This document shows, one piece after another, positions 1-6,739 of a stretch of 34,253 nt of DNA. The notes beneath the pieces were generated by a model that was not told where the DNA came from, ran no database searches, and saw only the letters and a list, made by a program, of their open reading frames with translations. Position 1 is the stretch's first letter. Each line of letters opens with the position of its first letter. Source of the DNA: a virus; IMG/VR virus record IMGVR_UViG_3300011114_000224, positions 1-34,253 of that record, one strand, 5' to 3'. The position numbers were made by a program, and so were the translations under genes.

Positions 1-89
1 TGTCCTGCAAAATAATCAAGCAGGGTCATGCCCTTGTAGGTAACTCCGCCGTTTGTCGGAAAAGCTGGCCCACCTGTCTTGTCACTCAT
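1..89 (-). CDS. small phage protein, cut by window start
   Basis: Only the first 29 codons are inside the window; the reading continues past position 1. The start ATG at 89 follows a clear GGAGG ribosome site and overlaps the stop of the upstream gene as ATGA (86-89). The N-terminus reads MSDKTGGPAFPTNGG and then GMTLLDYFAG. This resembles small proteins common in tailed phages that begin with a GGPAFP motif followed by GMTLRDYFA. Their function is not known to me. It is the last gene in this window of the leftward early operon. Confidence 0.7.
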   Translation of the reverse strand, partial: MSDKTGGPAFPTNGGVTYKGMTLLDYFAG

Positions 90-367
90 TTCAATACCTC
101 CGTAGATTTAAGTGCGCCTGTCTCACCGTCAAAGAAAAAGCGGACGTTTGCCTTGCCTATAAGATAAGAACTAGTAAGACCGTGGCGGGTTGCAACGGCC
201 TCAATTTCGTAGTCTGGCTTTGGTTGTGGCTTGACGCGGTACTCGTCAGTCTCCATCCATACCGGGTCGTTGCCAACGCCGATCCATTCACCGTTAGTTT
301 TTTTCCACTGTATCTCTGCCCCGTCTGCCCATGCGTGGATCAGGTCTGCGTGTTTGTGTTTAGCCAT
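86..367 (-). CDS. small phage protein of unknown function (MAKHKHADLI type)
   Basis: A 93-residue protein. The N-terminal stretch (AxxIHAWADGAEIQWK, then WMETDEYRVKPQPKP near residues 38-51) resembles a family of small proteins often found in phages of proteobacteria, which I know only as hypothetical. The ATG at 367 has a GGGAGAAGAATA ribosome site. The gene overlaps the upstream gene by 8 bases, and its TGA overlaps the next ATG. No catalytic motif is visible. Confidence 0.75.
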   Translation of the reverse strand: MAKHKHADLIHAWADGAEIQWKKTNGEWIGVGNDPVWMETDEYRVKPQPKPDYEIEAVATRHGLTSSYLIGKANVRFFFDGETGALKSTEVLK

Positions 368-614
368 TATTCTTCTCCCGTAACTTAGCTTCTATTTGTT
401 TAAACAACTCTCTTGCATACGACCCTATTCCTTCGGGATGATTGTGTCCGATGATTGCTTTGATTTCATCATCCGTCAGACCGACCCAAGTACGTTGTGC
501 CAACGCAGCATTAACTAATGTCAGTACCTCATCATCACAACGGAACAAAGGTTTAAACGCCACAAGATTTAGTTTGAGTTTGTGAAACAAGTCGATGTAC
601 TCATTCTTATCCAC
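360..614 (-). CDS. small protein with WVGLTDDEI motif
   Basis: An 84-residue protein starting with GTG at 614, preceded by GGAGAAGAACG. The sequence WVGLTDDEI (about residues 43-51) is a short motif seen in many small phage proteins of unknown role. A related WVGLTGEEI occurs in the neighbour at 798-1154. The C-terminus is helical and charged (ARELFKQIEAKLREKNNG). It lies between two other tiny genes with overlaps at both ends, so expression is probably coupled. Function unknown. Confidence 0.7.
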   Translation of the reverse strand: MDKNEYIDLFHKLKLNLVAFKPLFRCDDEVLTLVNAALAQRTWVGLTDDEIKAIIGHNHPEGIGSYARELFKQIEAKLREKNNG

Positions 615-801
615 CGTTCTTCTCCTTCATGTGTGCGTTGACGCGCTCTATGAATTCTTGCGTTGATTTGTCATATTGTTCTCTCATATGTTTTTGAGTT
701 GGGTGGTCGTAACCGTCAGTTACGTCGCCCATCCTCCGCCACATTGCCTTGACCGCGTTAATGATACGGATTCTTATTGGTTCAAACTCTTCGTTTGTCA
801 T
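607..801 (-). CDS. small unknown phage protein
   Basis: A 64-residue charged protein beginning MTNEEFEPIRIRIINAVKAM. The start at 801 follows AAGGAAAAGAACAC and overlaps the stop of the upstream gene as ATGA (798-801). The C-terminus (FIERVNAHMKEKNGG) resembles the ends of neighbouring genes because the coding DNA there also supplies the next ribosome site. No recognised domain. Confidence 0.65.
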   Translation of the reverse strand: MTNEEFEPIRIRIINAVKAMWRRMGDVTDGYDHPTQKHMREQYDKSTQEFIERVNAHMKEKNGG

Positions 802-1154
802 GTGTTCTTTTCCTTCAGTCTTTCCTCTTGCCAGCGCATCACTTCTCTAAAGCAGCCGTGATAGCTGTAGTACCTTGCCCAATTATCAAGAAAGTATTTG
901 TCTATCTCCTCTCCCGTCAGACCGACCCACTCTTTCTTTTCGTATGCGCTGAACCACGCTTTCTTTTCAAGCTGGTTCCGCAAGTTTGCAACTTCTTCTC
1001 TATGTGCCTTCGACGCAATCTTATTGCCATCTAACAGAAGCTGCGTTTCCGTTTGTAGACGCTTTCGCAGGACTGTAATTTCCATCAAAGCGCACTCATA
1101 GTGCTTCGGCCCTGCGTCAAAGCACCCTGCGTAGTGTGTGGTTCCTTCGTTCAT
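798..1154 (-). CDS. unknown phage protein with WVGLTGEEI motif
   Basis: A 118-residue protein. I chose the ATG at 1154 rather than an upstream one at 1196. It follows a strong AGGAGGAAAGGA site and overlaps the upstream stop as ATGA (1151-1154), the pattern of this operon. The middle is helical (ITVLRKRLQTETQLL, then EVANLRNQLEKK), and WVGLTGEEIDKYF follows around residue 75. The protein is Cys/His-containing near the start (HYAGCFDAGPKHYEC), without a clear zinc motif. Function unknown. Confidence 0.7.
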   Translation of the reverse strand: MNEGTTHYAGCFDAGPKHYECALMEITVLRKRLQTETQLLLDGNKIASKAHREEVANLRNQLEKKAWFSAYEKKEWVGLTGEEIDKYFLDNWARYYSYHGCFREVMRWQEERLKEKNT

Positions 1155-1624
1155 TTCCTTTCCTCCTTCATTGCTGCGTCGATGGCGGCAACCCATTTAT
1201 GCAGATCGCTGTAGAAACCTTCGCCTTCCATGTATGGCCACCCTCCAAGAATGTCATCGGTTAGCCATGCACGTATTCCGTTCAGGGACTCCCGCAGGGC
1301 GGCGTTCTCATTTTTTAGAGTCTCAATGTGCGTGACTGAACTATGCCCCTCGTTCGTACCCAAAGCATCGCTGATACGGTGAAGCTCTTCTAACTGCGCT
1401 TTGCTTTGCTCCCGCAGGGCGGCAAGTTGCTCTGCGTTCCTGTCTAACTGTTCTTGCTGCCTGTCAAATGCAGCGGAACAATCTTTCAACTGCTCCCGCA
1501 GGGCGGCGATTTCGGACAACAAATTACTTTTGTCGCTATTGATTGCATCATCATGAGCTTGTTGCATTTGAACGGAATGAAACGACCTTTCACAGTCATG
1601 TCTCCCGCAGATTTCGCAACTCAT
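1151..1624 (-). CDS. coiled-coil protein with N-terminal Cys motif
   Basis: A 157-residue protein. The start at 1624 follows TTAAAGGAGGAAGAGAA and overlaps the upstream stop as ATGA. The N-terminus has CEICGRHDC, a CxxCxxxxC pattern that may bind a metal. Residues of roughly 30-120 form a long coiled coil containing three AALRE copies encoded by an identical 15-base DNA word (see the repeat entry). The C-terminus has DILGGWPYMEGEGFYSDLHKWVAAIDAAMKEE. It resembles composite small phage proteins built on repeated ALRE heptads. Function unknown. Confidence 0.7.
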   Translation of the reverse strand: MSCEICGRHDCERSFHSVQMQQAHDDAINSDKSNLLSEIAALREQLKDCSAAFDRQQEQLDRNAEQLAALREQSKAQLEELHRISDALGTNEGHSSVTHIETLKNENAALRESLNGIRAWLTDDILGGWPYMEGEGFYSDLHKWVAAIDAAMKEERK

Positions 1625-2087
1625 TTCTCTTCCTCCTTTAAGAGTTTCCTTATCACTGCGGCAGTCCTCTTGCCAAAGGTTTCTATCAGCCAGAAGCGGT
1701 ACGCTTTGTCCTTTGTGCGGAACCACCCAATTGTGGTGTTGGGCGAATCGGCGACTTGGTAATCAAAGCACCCATCTTCATACATTGACAGCACAACCCG
1801 CACACCAGCCTTCTTCGCAAATTCTTCTAGGGTCATTTCCCTTCCTCCTTCAAGGCTGCGTTAATCAAAGACGCAACTTCTGCCGCATCGTATTCTTGCA
1901 AATCACCGGAAACAAAACTTTGCAAGTGGGCAAATGCCGCTACTAATTTGTCACGCTTGGCTACGGCTTCATCTGCACGACTAGCTTGTTGAACTTCCGC
2001 TTCCCTCGCTTCTTTGTACAACCGCCATGCTGAATCCCTGTCAGCAAGTGCGACTTTGCACTTCGTAAGTTCCTCCCGCAGGGCGGC
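1289..2087 (-). repeat. four identical 15-bp words inside two coiled-coil genes
   Basis: The plus-strand word CTCCCGCAGGGCGGC occurs at 1289-1303, 1409-1423, 1493-1507 and 2073-2087. On the coding strand it reads GCC GCC CTG CGG GAG, giving AALRE each time. Three copies are in the gene at 1151-1624 and one in the gene at 1833-2144. Five codons repeated without any synonymous change suggest recent copying between the genes rather than only shared protein constraint. Confidence 0.75.
1621..1836 (-). CDS. small unknown phage protein
   Basis: A 71-residue protein beginning MTLEEFAKKAGVRVVLSMYEDGCFDY and continuing with a segment TIGWFRTKDKAYRFWLIETFGKRTAAVIRKLL. The ATG at 1836 overlaps the stop of the upstream gene, and the upstream gene's end supplies the GAAGGAGGAAGGGAA ribosome site. 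The aromatic, basic C-terminal half is the most distinctive part. I do not recognise the family. Confidence 0.7.
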   Translation of the reverse strand: MTLEEFAKKAGVRVVLSMYEDGCFDYQVADSPNTTIGWFRTKDKAYRFWLIETFGKRTAAVIRKLLKEEEK

Positions 2088-2144
2088 AAGTTCGTCTTCT
2101 AAATCAATTTTTTCCAGTTGATATTTGCCTTGTTGGTCACTCAT
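1833..2144 (-). CDS. coiled-coil protein of unknown function
   Basis: A 103-residue protein starting MSDQQGKYQLEKIDLEDELAALREEL. The first two thirds are predicted coiled coil by eye (AALREELTKCKVALADRDSA). The C-terminus VASLINAALKEEGK resembles ends of neighbouring small proteins. The ATG at 2144 has an AAAGGGAGAAGGGAA site. An in-frame ATG at 2207 overlaps the stop of the upstream 52-residue gene as ATGA and would add 21 residues. That start is a real alternative because such overlaps are the rule here. Function unknown. Confidence 0.65.
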   Translation of the reverse strand: MSDQQGKYQLEKIDLEDELAALREELTKCKVALADRDSAWRLYKEAREAEVQQASRADEAVAKRDKLVAAFAHLQSFVSGDLQEYDAAEVASLINAALKEEGK

Positions 2145-2203
2145 TTCCCTTCTCCCTTTCTTTAAAGTTCCGCAATGCCACACCGTGTATCCCGGCGCAA
2201 ATA

Positions 2204-2362
2204 TCATTTCACCACCTCTTTCTTGTACTCCTCAATGGTCTTTGCTACGTCTGTGTGTGCCGAATCGGTAGGGACGTACTTCGTAGTTAAAAGATGCTTA
2301 CCCCTTGACTTGAGGTATTCGATTGCTTCATTTCGTTTTCTTTTATTGTATTCGCTAGACAT
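2204..2362 (-). CDS. 52-residue charged protein
   Basis: Reading from ATG at 2362 gives MSSEYNKRKRNEAIEYLKSRG and so on, ending EEYKKEVVK. The start follows AAGGGGGAAAA and lies 8 bases inside the end of the upstream gene. The stop at 2204-2206 forms ATGA with a possible start of the next gene at 2207. The composition is very Lys/Glu rich. A role cannot be assigned. The good ribosome site and exact fit between its neighbours support a real gene. Confidence 0.55.
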   Translation of the reverse strand: MSSEYNKRKRNEAIEYLKSRGKHLLTTKYVPTDSAHTDVAKTIEEYKKEVVK

Positions 2363-2615
2363 TTTTCCCCCTTACACGCGCAAAGAATCCGTCCTTGTTT
2401 ACACCCCTACCCAGCAGCGGTGTGCCATGCTCCTTGACCTTAGCATCCACAACTTCTTTTAAGGTAGCGGATACAACTATCTCAGCGCCACTTACCAATA
2501 GCGCCTTCTCAGCGGCGCTCTCTGCTTTCGTCCGTAACTTCTTCTCTGCGCCTGTCTCTTTGCGCTTCTTAACTAGCTGCGTCCACATACCCGCATCAAT
2601 AGGTGCGGCACTCAT
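2355..2615 (-). CDS. unknown protein, 86 residues
   Basis: Starts MSAAPIDAGMWTQLVKKRKE, followed by a Lys/Ala-rich helical middle and a C-terminal segment KEHGTPLLGRGVNKDGFFARVRGKNV. The same frame is open up to 2759. I chose ATG 2615 because it overlaps the stop of a separate small gene as ATGA (2612-2615), and the longer reading would overlap that gene completely. The C-terminal GVNKDGFFARVRG is the most conserved-looking part. No family recognised. Confidence 0.6.
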   Translation of the reverse strand: MSAAPIDAGMWTQLVKKRKETGAEKKLRTKAESAAEKALLVSGAEIVVSATLKEVVDAKVKEHGTPLLGRGVNKDGFFARVRGKNV

Positions 2616-2743
2616 GGTTTCTTGAACGGCTGATGTGAAGGGAAGCCAGTTCCCTTCTTGCTGGTGGGGGGTGAGGGCGGGGTGAACCGCGCCTCCTTGT
2701 GTTCCTTCGTACCGCGCTTGATGCTGCTCCACTTGGCTGTCAT
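2612..2743 (-). CDS. 43-residue Pro/Lys-rich small protein
   Basis: ATG at 2743 overlaps the stop of the DUF6378-like gene (ATGA 2740-2743), and its TGA at 2612 overlaps the next ATG (ATGA 2612-2615). The protein begins MTAKWSSIKRGTKEHKEARF and then has a proline stretch TPPSPPTSKK. The ribosome site is GAGAGG, ten bases upstream. Being exactly joined to both neighbours is the main evidence; the sequence matches nothing I know. Confidence 0.5.
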   Translation of the reverse strand: MTAKWSSIKRGTKEHKEARFTPPSPPTSKKGTGFPSHQPFKKP

Positions 2744-3342
2744 TTCTGTATCCTCTCAATCAAACCTATATACCCAGCGGCATCGACAAGATTGTCGCGC
2801 TTGGGGGCGTTCATCTGCCGCGATGCTTTCAACATAACCATCATCCAGCACACATCCTCTGAAGTGATCTCATACGGTTCGCCCGTGTATCCATGCTTGT
2901 ACCGAGATACGAGGAAAGCATTCCACAGCGTAGCAATACGCTTGAGGTTCACATCAGGCTCCCCGTAGGTCTTCTCACGATCACCCCAGATAATGTCTTG
3001 CGCCTCATCGAGGATTGTGGAGTCCTTTAAGCCTGTATTGTCGTAGCGATATGGATGCACATATGGATGCACTACCGCCGTATCTTCTGCTGCGTTGACC
3101 TTACGAACGTAGTCAAGCGTTCTTTTAACGCCCGTATCTTTAGCCGCATCCACCTGACGCTGCAACAGCGCGTCTACTGCCTTCTTGTTCTTAGGTTTAA
3201 GCATAGGCATGGTCTCTGCCATCTTAGTCCTGACTATGTAGACATAGTTAGCGTGGCACTTCACCAGCTTGGCTATAGCCACATCTCTAAAACCCGCAAG
3301 GACTAGTTTGCGGATGCGTACTGCTTTGGTTTGCTTTTTCAT
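2740..3342 (-). CDS. DUF6378-domain protein with N-terminal HTH-like part
   Basis: A 200-residue protein. The C-terminal part (about 108-200) has the pattern ILDEAQDIIWGDREKTYGEP, NLKRIATLWNAFL, SEDVCWMMVMLKASRQ and KRDNLVDAAGYIGLIERI. I recognise this as the phage family DUF6378, often found near nucleotide metabolism genes and of unknown biochemical role. The N-terminal 45 residues (KLVLAGFRDVAIAKLVKCHANYVYIVRTKM) look like a small helix-turn-helix, so DNA binding is possible. The start at 3342 follows ACGGAGAAACAAA, and its end is coupled to the next gene. Confidence 0.75.
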   Translation of the reverse strand: MKKQTKAVRIRKLVLAGFRDVAIAKLVKCHANYVYIVRTKMAETMPMLKPKNKKAVDALLQRQVDAAKDTGVKRTLDYVRKVNAAEDTAVVHPYVHPYRYDNTGLKDSTILDEAQDIIWGDREKTYGEPDVNLKRIATLWNAFLVSRYKHGYTGEPYEITSEDVCWMMVMLKASRQMNAPKRDNLVDAAGYIGLIERIQK

Positions 3343-3644
3343 TTTGTTTCTCCGTTGATTTGTTTTAGTAGCTTATGTACATCGTCTACGTTCTTCTCAT
3401 TCACCCACAAGGCGTACCCGCCACCATCGCGGATACGTTGGAGTTCCCGTTCCTGTAATGCAGTAGGTACGTTATCCCCCGCCTTGCACTCAATGCCAAT
3501 GAACTTACCTTGGTGACAAACTATAATGTCAGGTACACCGGAGCGCCCATACCCTCCCGTAGCAGGAAAGAAATAGTACGCCCCTTGTGCATCCAACATT
3601 ATTTTTACAGCTTTCTTAACTTTGCTTTCTGGTGTTAACGCCAT
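3339..3644 (-). CDS. VRR-NUC domain nuclease
   Basis: A 101-residue single-domain protein of the VRR-NUC (PD-(D/E)xK) nuclease family. Visible motifs are GVPDIIVCHQGKFIGIECKAG (about 39-59), with Asp in GVPD and the ExK pair in IECK as likely metal-binding catalytic residues, and an upstream Gly-rich GGYGRSG. Stand-alone phage members are thought to act on branched or structured DNA, like Holliday-junction resolvases. I chose ATG 3644 because it follows CAGGAGGCAGA; the frame is open to 3734. Its stop overlaps the DUF6378-like start. Confidence 0.85.
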   Translation of the reverse strand: MALTPESKVKKAVKIMLDAQGAYYFFPATGGYGRSGVPDIIVCHQGKFIGIECKAGDNVPTALQERELQRIRDGGGYALWVNEKNVDDVHKLLKQINGETK

Positions 3645-3681
3645 TCTGCCTCCTGAGTTATGAGTCGTCAAGCACTTTACA

Positions 3682-4317
3682 TTACTGATTATTGTGCAGC
3701 GCACCCAGTACGCCCGTAGATGTAACAAGATCACGGTCTAAGGCAATCTCAGCGGGAGCCTCTTTTACAGCTTTGGCTTTACGTTCTGTAACCTCGTTAA
3801 CTCGTTCAATCGTAGTGCTGGGTAGGTACAAAGCCAAGTCAGGGTACTGAACGAGCGCTGCATTGAGTGACTTAGAGTTCTTGAGGAAGTTAAGTAACTG
3901 TTTCTCAATAGCTGCAAACTTGCTCACATGCGCGTCCAATGCTTGGTTGTGCTTAGCCAGTGCATCAACTACATGCTTTGGCAAGTCCTTACTTTTAAGC
4001 GCTACATCTACATAGGACATTCTATTTGTATTAGGCGGGACTGGCGTATCTCGCTCTATGCGTATCTCATCGCCGTTATCGATGCGTATGTCCATGCGGG
4101 GTATGGTAGGAACCCAACCGTCAGGCAACGTGTCCATCAGCGCCCTGTGTGCGCCCCAAATTTTAGTTAAGCCTGCTTCGTGCAATGCGTCCAGTACAGC
4201 AGGATTATTGTGTGGGCTTAGAGGCTCGACAAGCAACGCAGAAGCGCTTGCATCGACCTTCTTGATTTTAAGTTTAACGTCAGCGATGAGTTCTTTTGAT
4301 ATGCGTACGAGTGCCAT
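3682..4317 (-). CDS. unknown phage protein, 211 residues
   Basis: Starts MALVRISKELIADVKLKIKK at 4317 after AAGGAGAAATAAC. The middle has a basic/acidic patch MDIRIDNGDEIRIERDTPVPP and then a long helical stretch (VVDALAKHNQALDAHVSKFAAIEKQLLNFLKNS). It lies between the nuclease gene and two other unknowns in the operon that starts with the AAA+ module. I recognise no family or catalytic motif; an adaptor or internal regulatory role is only a guess. Confidence 0.7.
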   Translation of the reverse strand: MALVRISKELIADVKLKIKKVDASASALLVEPLSPHNNPAVLDALHEAGLTKIWGAHRALMDTLPDGWVPTIPRMDIRIDNGDEIRIERDTPVPPNTNRMSYVDVALKSKDLPKHVVDALAKHNQALDAHVSKFAAIEKQLLNFLKNSKSLNAALVQYPDLALYLPSTTIERVNEVTERKAKAVKEAPAEIALDRDLVTSTGVLGALHNNQ

Positions 4318-4318
4318 G

Positions 4319-5017
4319 TTATTTCTCCTTGATATTAAGATATGGTACGGTGAACTGATCAGCGCAATCTTTGGTTACTATTACTCTAACCATATTTTCA
4401 TTGGCTGCAATGCTCTTACAGAACTGCTGTGCTTCTGCGGTAGTCAAGTCCGTGGGTAGGGGACTCTTACGTTCAAGATGCTTTATTGTGTAGTAATTGA
4501 AAGGGGTATAGGGACGCCCACTTGTATTAAGTGCGTTCAATGTTATGCCTAATGCAAAGTATTCCTCTAATTCTAGGTATCGTGACCGTTCCTTTTCTTT
4601 GTTGGGAATTCTGAAATATACGGAGCTTTGCCCTATAGGTTGCGCGTGTTCGGATATAAATTGAAACTGGTTTTTCCAAGTTTCGCATCCATAGATACGC
4701 CCCAGCTTCGATTCGTACATGACTATCTTGTTAATTATATGTTGCTTGAGTACCTTCTCATCTGTATCAGATACATGGAACGTAGCGTGTGTCATCTTCG
4801 ACATCAGCTTGAAGCAGACACCGTACTCACGCTCCATAGCAGCACGCCACTCAGGTCGGTTGTACCCCGCTTGTGTTACCTCTATCATGCCGCCCTCGTA
4901 CACTCGGAGTCCGTGCATGGGGGACTTGTATTTGCGCTCCCCCTTCTCCCAATCAATGGCGTACTTAGCACCGTAGTCATTGTGTTCTACATCCTCAAAT
5001 CTTAGAAATTGTTTCAT
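4319..5017 (-). CDS. unknown phage protein, 232 residues
   Basis: Begins MKQFLRFEDVEHNDYGAKYAIDWEKGERK. ATG 5017 overlaps the upstream stop as ATGA (5014-5017) and follows GGAAGGTTTTTACAT, so I preferred it to the in-frame ATG at 5044. Distinct segments are KSPMHGLRVYEGGMIEVTQAGYNRPEWRAAMEREYG near residue 40 and KSIAANENMVRVIV near the end. The sequence looks soluble, with no signal peptide or membrane segment. The family is not recognised. Confidence 0.7.
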   Translation of the reverse strand: MKQFLRFEDVEHNDYGAKYAIDWEKGERKYKSPMHGLRVYEGGMIEVTQAGYNRPEWRAAMEREYGVCFKLMSKMTHATFHVSDTDEKVLKQHIINKIVMYESKLGRIYGCETWKNQFQFISEHAQPIGQSSVYFRIPNKEKERSRYLELEEYFALGITLNALNTSGRPYTPFNYYTIKHLERKSPLPTDLTTAEAQQFCKSIAANENMVRVIVTKDCADQFTVPYLNIKEK

Positions 5018-5520
5018 ATGTAAAAACCTTCCTTTCCGTCCCATAAGTCAATGACAACAAACCTCTCCATGTTGGGCAGGTCAATGGTGAATTTAAAATT
5101 CTTTATCACCATCTTAGCCATAGCGGTGCTGTACACGTACAAACCCCCAGAGGGCAAACGATCTTCCACGCTTTTGAAAGCGGTATCCATGCTCTGCGTG
5201 TTGTACTTACTTTCAGCACCGCTACTGCTATCCATACGTAGCGCTACCAACGCCGCAGTCATCGTGTTGTAGAAGGTATCTGCATCAGAGGGCACGTTTC
5301 CCCATGTGACGCTGCGTGTATTTATAGCCACCCAAGGAGCGTTAAGCTTCCTACGAATGGCTCTCGCCACCCGCACCGGAACGCCGCGCCCCTTCATGAC
5401 ACCTGTCTGCACAGCCGTGTGGAAAGCGGTTATCTGCCTCGGGCCGAACTTGTCGGTGTCTATGGTTACTTCAATCTTTGATGCACAGGTAACTATGTCG
5501 TCACTTATGTTGAGGCTCAT
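5014..5520 (-). CDS. unknown phage protein, 168 residues
   Basis: Starts MSLNISDDIVTCASKIEVTID at 5520 with GGAGAAATAAT upstream, almost touching the stop of the metallopeptidase/VWA gene. It has a basic helix VPVRVARAIRRKLNAPWVAI and a C-terminal FVVIDLWDGKEGFYI. Its position directly behind the MoxR/VWA-type module suggests it is co-expressed with it. No domain recognised. Confidence 0.7.
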   Translation of the reverse strand: MSLNISDDIVTCASKIEVTIDTDKFGPRQITAFHTAVQTGVMKGRGVPVRVARAIRRKLNAPWVAINTRSVTWGNVPSDADTFYNTMTAALVALRMDSSSGAESKYNTQSMDTAFKSVEDRLPSGGLYVYSTAMAKMVIKNFKFTIDLPNMERFVVIDLWDGKEGFYI

Positions 5521-5521
5521 A

Positions 5522-6673
5522 TTATTTCTCCGTTATCTCGTAGTAGATTGTCTCGCCATGCGGTGCTTCGATGTCACGCGTTGTTATGAGCCACACCACC
5601 GGATAGCCCGGAGCCTCACCGAACGGCGTGTACCCATCAGTCAGGCACACGAACACATCAGGCTCAACACCGTTATCCACGCACCACCTGAACCCTGCTG
5701 TCATATCAGTACCACCCGCCGCATACGTCTTGAACGCGATGGGGTAATCATCAGCCTCAAACTCCTCCGCCTTGGCAACCACCGTATCGGTATGCAACAC
5801 GATGACACGCTCGGGGCGGCACAACTCGATGATCTTGTTGATGTGCCCGTTCCAATGTGTGGTTGTTACTACGTCAATAGAACCGGACTCGTCTGACTCA
5901 ATCACCAACGTACCCATCTTAGGTTGCACATCGGTACTGGGCAGATACAAGTCATGACCAACAAAGCGCTTGTTAGGACGCCTCCAAGACACGCCAGCCT
6001 TTATCTGCAACATCATGAAGCGCTCAAGCAAGATGTGCCACGGCGTAACAGGATTGACAATATCTTCTATCAACCTCTCCAACCCTGCCGGTAACGTGCC
6101 TTGCTTGGCGGCAGCTTGACGCGCTTGAATCAACACGCGCTTGATACCCTCTATCTGCTCGGGGGTAACATCACCAGCACCTTCGTTGGACAGGTCATCG
6201 TTGCCAGTACCCGGCGTGTACGGGCCATCACCACCACCACCGCCACCCTCGTTCTCGTCATACAACTGCTCCCATGCGTAGTCACGCGCACCGTTTTGAA
6301 AGATACCTTCGGGGGGCAACTCCATACCTGAAGCGATGAGGATGTCATTGATAACCTTGTCCATAGCGATGTTGGCAGGACGCGGCTTTCTCCAACCCAC
6401 GCGCATGTGATGCAGCATCGCGTAGTGCATAGCCTCATGCGCAAGCAAGCCAACAAGCTGCTGCACCGTAATCTTCGCAGCGAACGCAGTACCCACGACA
6501 ATCTTGCCAGCGGCAGTGCAGTACGCCGTTGCAACGTCATCCTTAAGCTCAATCACTAGGCGCAGGATGATGCAAGCAAAGAACGGCTGATACAGGATGA
6601 CTTGCACCTTGGCTTTCTTAAGGTTGTCCTCCGCTTTAGCCCGCATGACTGCTGTTACTGTTACTTGTGTCAT
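5522..6673 (-). CDS. HExxH metallopeptidase/VWA-like protein (DUF2201 type)
   Basis: A 383-residue protein. Residues 79-83 are HEAMH (zincin HExxH), followed by the ANIAMDKVINDIL pattern typical of the N-terminal putative metallopeptidase domain of DUF2201. A Gly-rich linker (about 141-150) follows. The C-terminal von Willebrand A-like half has a MIDAS-type DxSGS (about 261-265), then GGTD and LTDG. Such proteins usually work with MoxR-type AAA+ ATPases, and one is encoded two genes upstream. The ATG at 6673 follows TAGGAGAAACACA and a stem-loop; I rejected an in-frame ATG at 6709 because it lies inside that stem-loop. The substrate is unknown. Confidence 0.85.
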   Translation of the reverse strand: MTQVTVTAVMRAKAEDNLKKAKVQVILYQPFFACIILRLVIELKDDVATAYCTAAGKIVVGTAFAAKITVQQLVGLLAHEAMHYAMLHHMRVGWRKPRPANIAMDKVINDILIASGMELPPEGIFQNGARDYAWEQLYDENEGGGGGGDGPYTPGTGNDDLSNEGAGDVTPEQIEGIKRVLIQARQAAAKQGTLPAGLERLIEDIVNPVTPWHILLERFMMLQIKAGVSWRRPNKRFVGHDLYLPSTDVQPKMGTLVIESDESGSIDVVTTTHWNGHINKIIELCRPERVIVLHTDTVVAKAEEFEADDYPIAFKTYAAGGTDMTAGFRWCVDNGVEPDVFVCLTDGYTPFGEAPGYPVVWLITTRDIEAPHGETIYYEITEK

Positions 6674-6698
6674 TGTGTTTCTCCTATTGTGGTTATGG

Positions 6699-6721
6699 AC
6701 TCGGGACATTACGTCCCGAGT
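6699..6721 (-). repeat. dispersed stem-loop copy 1
   Basis: Perfect inverted repeat with 9-bp arms ACTCGGGAC / GTCCCGAGT and a 5-base loop. It lies in the gap between the DUF3150-like stop and the VWA-like start. The core (GGGAC/GTCCC) differs from the other copies (GGGGGAA/TTCCCCC) on both arms, so pairing is kept. On the minus strand it is followed by CCATAACCACAATAGGAGAAACACA-ATG. There is no U-run after it, so it is not a standard terminator. Confidence 0.8.
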
Positions 6722-6739
6722 TGTTGCGGTTGCTACTGC

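Noticed and set aside
2616-2759. N-terminal extension of the 86-residue protein to 134 residues
   Set aside because: It would cover the 43-residue gene that is exactly ATGA-coupled on both sides, and its start has no good ribosome site.
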